Origin: CAYJDG01 sp964368875
GTDB taxonomy: Bacteria; Pseudomonadota; Alphaproteobacteria; Micavibrionales; Micavibrionaceae
DNA: 64,000 nucleotides
Reading direction: 5' to 3'
NCBI GenBank assembly: GCA_964368875.1
Contig: CAYJDG010000003.1
Coordinates: forward strand, 19,783-83,782
Every line of letters starts with the position of its first letter. Within the stretch, counting starts at the first letter, position 1. A program made the translations under genes and the position numbers. Under the pieces are notes generated by a model. The model saw only the letters and a program-made list of their open reading frames with translations, was not told the origin of the DNA and did no database searches. Positions 59,835 through 64,000 of the stretch are shown one piece after another.

Positions 59835-60408
59835 AGGCTTTCCGGCGTATCTTCAGCATCCCATACATGATGATATTCATGGCCAGCAACGCTGCCGGAT
59901 AGAGCGCCGTGATCAGCGAAACCTCATGCAGGGCGGAGAGGGCGATCATATGCCGGGGGATATTAAAGCCATACATAAACGAGTTCTCTTCATGCGGCTT
60001 GGCCCATGACTTGCGGAAGGTCGGCCAGAAGGCTGAGCAATCGATGCCGACGACGATCAGGACCGACCAGAACGGATCGTCCGTCACCAGCCACGCCGGG
60101 ATTGCGGCAAGTCCCGCCAGAAACATCACCCAGTCGCCACGCGTAATATCGCGCTCACCCGTGCGCAGGGCCGCCGCTGTGATAATGACGCAGATGATCC
60201 CGGTGGCGCACGTCACCCATGCCCCCGGCCCGGCCCCGCCCGCGACCTGCGCGGCAAAGGCGATAAAGGTCAGGAGCGACCAAATCACCCAGGTAAAAAT
60301 ATGTGGCTTGTTGGTGCCTTTGAGCGTGGTCAGCAGATAAGGCACATGCGCCGCGACGGTCATCGCGACGGCACACAGGCCGAGCAGAGTTTTATAATCA
60401 GAGAACAT
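59827..60408 (-). CDS. Multi-helix membrane protein, paralogue A
   Basis: A 193-residue protein with about five or six helices. Shared with the paralogue at 61256 are GTNKPHIFTWVIW, AAQVAGGAGP, TRGDWVM, DPFWSVLIV, PTFRKSWAKPHEEN and FNIPRHM. The first motif, proline-tyrosine followed by GTN and a Trp-rich helix, recalls PQ-loop/SemiSWEET proteins, but the fit is not proven. Family unknown. Its start is marked by a TATAAT box seven bases before the ATG. Confidence 0.75.
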   Translation of the reverse strand: MFSDYKTLLGLCAVAMTVAAHVPYLLTTLKGTNKPHIFTWVIWSLLTFIAFAAQVAGGAGPGAWVTCATGIICVIITAAALRTGERDITRGDWVMFLAGLAAIPAWLVTDDPFWSVLIVVGIDCSAFWPTFRKSWAKPHEENSFMYGFNIPRHMIALSALHEVSLITALYPAALLAMNIIMYGMLKIRRKAFI

Positions 60409-60415
60409 AGAAAAA

Positions 60416-60421
60416 ATTATA
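60416..60421 (-). promoter_or_regulatory. Consensus -10 box at the paralogue A start
   Basis: TATAAT on the minus strand, seven bases before the ATG at 60408, with no ribosome site. It overlaps the stop of the FkbM gene; the -35 is poor. Confidence 0.45.
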
Positions 60422-61211
60422 CAGGCTGGCGCGAAAGATAATAGGTGCTGGCAATCTGCCCGCCGAGCGTAAAGCCCTGATCGGCCAACTCTTCAAGCAT
60501 ATCGGCGGGGGTAAAGTCAGATCCGGTCAGATCCGGCTGATGCAGCTCAATTGCAAGCTGGTCACAGCGGCGCAATACGTCGCGCTCCCCAAGGATCATG
60601 GATATTTCCGCGCCTTCAGCATCACAAATCAGAGAGAACCGCTTTTGGCCCATGCCGTGTTCAAACAGCAATTCGCCGAGCGAGATCAGCGGCACGCGCA
60701 GCGGTGCCGTATCATAAGCCTGCGGGCTGACATGGGTTGTCAGGCCTGAGGATAGATTGGGGCGCGCAAGAAATTCGCCATATTCAGGATGCGACGGAGC
60801 CGCAAGCGCAGCCTCCAGTACGATGATCTGTTTAAGCTCGTTCCCAGGCTGATCCTGAGTACGCTCAAGATTGCGCTTTAAAACCGGGATCACATGGGCG
60901 TTCGGCTCGACGCAGATGATGCGGCCTTGCGCCGTCAGACAGTTGGTTGCCGCCGCATTTGAAACAACGCCGATATTCGCACCGATCTCGACGATATGAC
61001 TGGCGGGACGGAAGTATCTCTGGAGAATCTCGCGTTCTGGCTTCTCGTAATTGCCACTCATAAAGCCCAGATATCTGCGCCCTCTCATATCCGGCGTAAG
61101 CTCGAATACGCCCTCGCCCGGCAGGCGGGCATGGTTTTCGAACACCGCGGCAAGCGCGTTGCCGGTTGCGGCGATCAAAGGCCGGGCGATCTTTTTCAAA
61201 GCAGGGTGCAT
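60417..61211 (-). CDS. FkbM family methyltransferase
   Basis: A SAM-dependent O-methyltransferase of 264 residues. VEIGANIGVVSNAA (SAM motif I) and IICVEPNAHVIPVL are typical, then SLICDAEGAEISMI. FkbM enzymes often methylate sugars of surface glycans or secondary metabolites. The ATG at 61211 is chosen because a TTGACA/TATATA promoter ends five bases before it; a TTG frame from 61259 would include the promoter. It lies between two paralogous membrane proteins. Confidence 0.88.
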   Translation of the reverse strand: MHPALKKIARPLIAATGNALAAVFENHARLPGEGVFELTPDMRGRRYLGFMSGNYEKPEREILQRYFRPASHIVEIGANIGVVSNAAATNCLTAQGRIICVEPNAHVIPVLKRNLERTQDQPGNELKQIIVLEAALAAPSHPEYGEFLARPNLSSGLTTHVSPQAYDTAPLRVPLISLGELLFEHGMGQKRFSLICDAEGAEISMILGERDVLRRCDQLAIELHQPDLTGSDFTPADMLEELADQGFTLGGQIASTYYLSRQPV

Positions 61212-61216
61212 GGCCG

Positions 61217-61246
61217 TATATAAGCGACACTCAAAGATTATGTCAA
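61217..61246 (-). promoter_or_regulatory. FkbM promoter for a leaderless mRNA
   Basis: On the minus strand, TTGACA (61246-61241), 18 bases, TATATA (61222-61217), then five bases to the ATG. With TTATAT as -10 the spacer is 17. Near-consensus and strongly placed. No ribosome site in the five-base gap. Confidence 0.75.
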
Positions 61247-61255
61247 GAAATCGCC

Positions 61256-61870
61256 TCAACCCGGCGGAATCTCTGCCTCATCCGGGCCGCGCCCCAGTGT
61301 CAGGCGGCGATATTGAATGCCCCCAAACAGCACGATACAGGCAAGTACGACCGACGCCGGATAGAGCACATTGGTAAAAGAATAGGTCTGCGTTGCGGCC
61401 AGCGTCAGCATATGGCGCGGAATGTTGATCGCATACATCAGGATATGTTCTTCGAACGGCTTCACCCACGCCTTGCGGAAAGTCGGGTAATAGGCCGCCG
61501 TGTTGATGCCGGTCACGATCACCACCGACCAGAATGGATCGGAGGTCATGATCCATACGGGGATCGCCGAGAGCGACAGGATCAGCATCACCCAATCCGA
61601 GCGTGTGATGTGCTTTTCGCCCTGCTTCCACGCCAGCCACGTGATCAGCGTGCACAGCACGCACGTCGTCGCCGTGATCAGCGTCGCAGGCCCCGCCCCA
61701 CCGCTTAACTGCGCCGCAGTCACGACAATAGTCACCAGCATCCAAATCAGCCAGGAAAACATATGAGGCCGGTTGGTGCCGCGATAAATCGCGATCAGAT
61801 ATGGCAGATAAGACAGCATCACCAAAAAGATGGCCGCGCAGGCCAGCAGAATTTTCGGGTCAAAATTCAT
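61256..61870 (-). CDS. Multi-helix membrane protein, paralogue B
   Basis: A 204-residue relative of the protein at 59827: GTNRPHMFSWLIW, AAQLSGGAGP, TRSDWVM, DPFWSVVIV, PTFRKAWVKPFEE and INIPRHM are shared, with about six helices. The C-terminal tail is longer and ends in acidic GRGPDEAEIPPG. Its start overlaps the EamA stop by four bases, so it is coupled to that transporter. Role unknown. Confidence 0.75.
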   Translation of the reverse strand: MNFDPKILLACAAIFLVMLSYLPYLIAIYRGTNRPHMFSWLIWMLVTIVVTAAQLSGGAGPATLITATTCVLCTLITWLAWKQGEKHITRSDWVMLILSLSAIPVWIMTSDPFWSVVIVTGINTAAYYPTFRKAWVKPFEEHILMYAINIPRHMLTLAATQTYSFTNVLYPASVVLACIVLFGGIQYRRLTLGRGPDEAEIPPG

Positions 61871-62772
61871 AAGGTCGCACTCCGCGCATTAAGCTTCAGC
61901 AGGAGGCGCGGCCACAACAGGTTGAGCGCAAGCCCACCAATCACCATCAGCGCGGCCATCAGCTTCCATGCAGGCATAGGTTCATGCAGGACAAGGCTCG
62001 CCGCACCCATGCCGAAAACCGGCACCAGCAACGCCATCGGCGTGATCGTGCTGGCCGGATATTTGGAAAGCAGCCACGCCCACACGGCATAGCCGAACAG
62101 ACTGTTGCCGACCGACTGCCATAGGACTGCGGCCCAGGTCACGCTGTCGGCCGCCTTCAGCCCCGCCATGATCGCGGAGGGGCCTTCAAAGAGCAACGTC
62201 AGCGCGCCAAGGCTCACCGCCGCAAAGGGGCTGCTCCACACGACATAGGCAAGCATATTGATCGATCCCGCGCGCTTGCCGACGATATTGCCCGCCGCCC
62301 ACGCCGTTGCGGCAATCAGAATCATGCCGATCCCCAGCACCGTCGTCGTCGCATCCGTATGTAGGCCAATGACGACGATTCCAGCTACCGCCAGCAAGAG
62401 CGCCGGGATTTGAAAAAGCTTCAGCCGCTCTCCTGTCAGCAGCATCGACAACCCGATGGTGATAAACACCTGCGTCTGCACGACCAGCGACGCAAGGCCC
62501 GGCGAGATATGCCCATCGACCGCCATATAGACCATACCAAACTGCCCCGCGCCGATGAGCACGCCATAGGCCGCAAGGTTGCTCCACGCGATCTCCGGAC
62601 GTTTCAGGAAAAAGATGGCTGGAAAAGTCACCAGCGAAAAGCGCAGACACCCGAGTAACAGCGGCGGCAGATGCCCGACCGCATATTTGATGACGACGAA
62701 ATTGGTCCCCCAGATAAAAACGACCGCCACTGCGTAAAGCATATGGCGGAGGGAGAGCGGCGCGGCGGTCAC
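61867..62772 (-). CDS. EamA/DMT family transporter
   Basis: A 301-residue carrier with about ten helices in two EamA repeats; AVVFIWGTNFVVIKYAVGHLPP opens the first and the KYPASTITPMALLVPVFGM segment is typical of the second. Members export amino acids or metabolites. The start codon is GTG; a weak CAGG site lies upstream. It heads a run with paralogue B. Confidence 0.88.
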   Translation of the reverse strand: MTAAPLSLRHMLYAVAVVFIWGTNFVVIKYAVGHLPPLLLGCLRFSLVTFPAIFFLKRPEIAWSNLAAYGVLIGAGQFGMVYMAVDGHISPGLASLVVQTQVFITIGLSMLLTGERLKLFQIPALLLAVAGIVVIGLHTDATTTVLGIGMILIAATAWAAGNIVGKRAGSINMLAYVVWSSPFAAVSLGALTLLFEGPSAIMAGLKAADSVTWAAVLWQSVGNSLFGYAVWAWLLSKYPASTITPMALLVPVFGMGAASLVLHEPMPAWKLMAALMVIGGLALNLLWPRLLLKLNARSATL

Positions 62773-62830
62773 GATGAAACCTGCTGGGTGAGGAAGAGCG
62801 TTGGCCTATCTATAACCACCGCGCTGGGAA

Positions 62831-63466
62831 TTACAACCCGGTATGTGCGGCGCGTCGCTCATGCAAAGAAATTTTGCGCGCCGGGTCGCGAAACACCATC
62901 TCGAACCCGTGCGCGGCAAAGACTTCGCGCTGCACGTCATAGGCATAGGCGATCATGGAGGGAAACCGCTCGAAATGGGTGCGGTTCAGGGTCAGGAACT
63001 TCGCCATCACCGCCGCATCGAACGGATTGAACAGGAAAATAAAACATGCGGCCTCGGGCAGCACATACGCCCCCGCATCACCGAGTTCGAACCGGATATC
63101 CGCCGCGCCGGATTTTGATAAATTCTGATTGGCTATTCCAACCAGCGACGTGGACAGCTCAACCCCGATATACTCTTGGCTTAATCCCTTCGCCTGCGCA
63201 TAGAATACCGCCTTGCCCTTGCCGGAGCCAAGATCGATAAAGACCGGGAACGTCCGTCCCGGCACGCCCGCGGCTTTGAAGAGATGCCGCAAATCGCTGC
63301 ACCGCGCCGCCTGATACCCGCCCGCATAGCGAAACCCCTCGGCATAGGGCGTATCGAGATGTTCCCGTTTAACCAGCCCGCCAAAATTAAACCCGCCCTT
63401 TTTCTCAAAGATATAATCTTCAAGCGCGGAGCAGCGGCGGCGGAGATAAGGCAGAAGAAAGCTCAT
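62831..63466 (-). CDS. Class I SAM-dependent methyltransferase
   Basis: A 211-residue methyltransferase. Motif I FIDLGSGKGKAVFYA, IGVELSTSLVGIANQNL and FLFNPFD follow the class I order. Substrate unknown. The start at 63466 is chosen because a TTGACG/TACTGT promoter ends six bases before; the ATG further upstream would put the promoter in the gene. It lies 58 bases upstream of the EamA gene on the same strand. Confidence 0.85.
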   Translation of the reverse strand: MSFLLPYLRRRCSALEDYIFEKKGGFNFGGLVKREHLDTPYAEGFRYAGGYQAARCSDLRHLFKAAGVPGRTFPVFIDLGSGKGKAVFYAQAKGLSQEYIGVELSTSLVGIANQNLSKSGAADIRFELGDAGAYVLPEAACFIFLFNPFDAAVMAKFLTLNRTHFERFPSMIAYAYDVQREVFAAHGFEMVFRDPARKISLHERRAAHTGL

Positions 63467-63472
63467 GCCTCT

Positions 63473-63501
63473 ACAGTAAGAGCACCCCTCCCCGCCGTCA
63501 A
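63473..63501 (-). promoter_or_regulatory. Promoter of the methyltransferase, leaderless type
   Basis: On the minus strand TTGACG, 17 bases, TACTGT, then six bases to the ATG. Confidence 0.6.
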
Positions 63502-63528
63502 CGCAGCCGCAACGCATGAAAGGCTTTC

Positions 63529-63655
63529 ACCACAGCGCACACTGCGATCACAGCGAAAGACCTCTTCGCGGCGCAGCCGCCATGAAACAGAAAAAATACT
63601 CGCGATGATTGGTTTAAACCACCAGCCGCGCTGTGCCCGCTGCGTGCGCTGTGGT
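63529..63655. repeat. 127-base element with imperfect 27-base inverted ends
   Basis: ACCACAGCGCAC (63529-63540) and its complement (63644-63655) match perfectly; after equal eight-base gaps, CACAGCG (63549-63555) pairs with CGCTGTG (63629-63635). Four of the eight gap positions also match. The 73-base loop holds a perfect palindrome TGGTTTAAACCA (63610-63621). No coding frame. Either a miniature inverted-repeat element or a structured RNA gene between the methyltransferase and flavin reductase genes. Confidence 0.6.
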
Positions 63656-63664
63656 AAAAAACCC

Positions 63665-64000
63665 TCAGTCCTTAGTCTCCGCCTTCAACGCCTCACCAAT
63701 CGCATAAAAATGCCCACCCGCGATATGGTGGAGGCTGCGCCATTCGGGGCCAGCGGTTTCATAGAGCCAGTGGCCGTCTTTGAACACACGCTCATCCGCC
63801 CACGCCGCCACAATCTCGCCGATAAAGAGGTCATAGGTGGTCTGGTTATGCGGCTCCGGGATCAGGCGGCAGGCCAGCCAGCCCGCGCAGCCCTCGACAA
63901 ACGGAATATCATGCCCCGGCAACGAGAATAATGTCACCCCGGCCCGCTCAAGCTTGTCCGGCGTATCCTTGAGGCTCCACGACCCGACATCATTGGTCAG
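63665..64000 (-). CDS. Flavin reductase family protein, 3' part
   Basis: The open frame runs past the right edge with no stop; the visible 111 codons include FVEGCAGWLACRL, DLFIGEIVAAWAD and a closing RSLHHIAGGHFYAIGE, the end of the FMN-binding flavoredoxin/flavin reductase family. It reduces flavin or acts as an electron carrier. N-terminal half is outside the window. Confidence 0.8.
   Translation of the reverse strand: MTNDVGSWSLKDTPDKLERAGVTLFSLPGHDIPFVEGCAGWLACRLIPEPHNQTTYDLFIGEIVAAWADERVFKDGHWLYETAGPEWRSLHHIAGGHFYAIGEALKAETKD

Noticed and set aside
1..64000. CRISPR array, prophage, insertion sequence or toxin-antitoxin pair
   Set aside because: No spaced direct repeats, transposase, phage structural gene or typical toxin pair is visible.

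Overview
The window reads as chromosomal DNA of a Gram-negative alphaproteobacterium. The evidence is gene content and order: an alpha/beta hydrolase next to a cysteine desulfurase and [2Fe-2S] ferredoxin, thrC followed by an M16 peptidase, rpsF-rpsR-rplI then dnaB-alr, fabD-fabG-acpP-fabF-mltG, and nadA-nadC-nadX. Outer-membrane lipoproteins, MlaEF and a MacAB-TolC system fit a diderm. GC content looks moderate by eye, with one clearly AT-rich stretch near 26.6-29.1 kb. A run of 100 N inside a gene shows this is a scaffold, perhaps from a metagenome. I cannot name the genus.

Layout. 0-7 kb: a cut-off small gene, a 41-residue proline-rich protein, a macA-macB-tolC efflux operon, and ugd-cysQ. 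7-14 kb: SapC-family protein, HTH/coiled-coil protein, a Cys-rich exported protein, acyl-CoA dehydrogenase, a lytic transglycosylase behind a sigma-54-type promoter, and a Sua5/YrdC protein. 14-26 kb: orphan ParA-like ATPase, anmK, tyrS, a large AsmA/YhdP-like protein, bcp, the sulfur-handling group (cysteine desulfurase, ferredoxin, mnmA), two unknown proteins and a dienelactone hydrolase. 26.4-33 kb: tRNA-CAU, an AT-rich cassette (TIGR03643, DUF3429, FAD oxidoreductase, SOUL heme protein), an RNase-H-fold DUF429-like protein, SDR, MFS carrier and chalcone-isomerase-like protein. 33-39 kb: asparagine synthase and the NAD operon. 38.5-44.3 kb: the fatty-acid operon on the minus strand, with two HAD phosphatases inside it. 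45-56 kb: ribosomal proteins, dnaB, alr, mlaEF, PBP1A, a Prx5-type peroxiredoxin, yqgE, dgkA and a degenerate M48-like protein. 56-64 kb: M16 peptidase (gapped), thrC, a 22-residue Lys/Ala peptide with an attenuator-like leader, gpt, two paralogous membrane proteins flanking an FkbM methyltransferase, an EamA transporter, a methyltransferase, a long imperfect inverted repeat and a cut-off flavin reductase.

How it fits together. Most of the window is housekeeping: envelope building (MacAB, MlaEF, PBP1A, MltG, AnmK, Alr, AsmA-like), lipid synthesis (fab genes, DgkA), cofactor and sulfur supply (NadACX; cysteine desulfurase to MnmA), and translation and replication. The accessory part with most promise is 26.7-32.5 kb, whose families recur in light or singlet-oxygen response clusters elsewhere, although photolyase, DUF1365 and Cfa are absent. 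At the sequence level the main surprises are promoters whose -10 box lies 5-7 nt before the start codon, implying leaderless mRNAs, mutually exclusive hairpins before thrC, a pseudo-M48 protein, and a hydrolase whose nucleophile serine is asparagine. I saw no CRISPR array, insertion sequence, prophage or rRNA gene.
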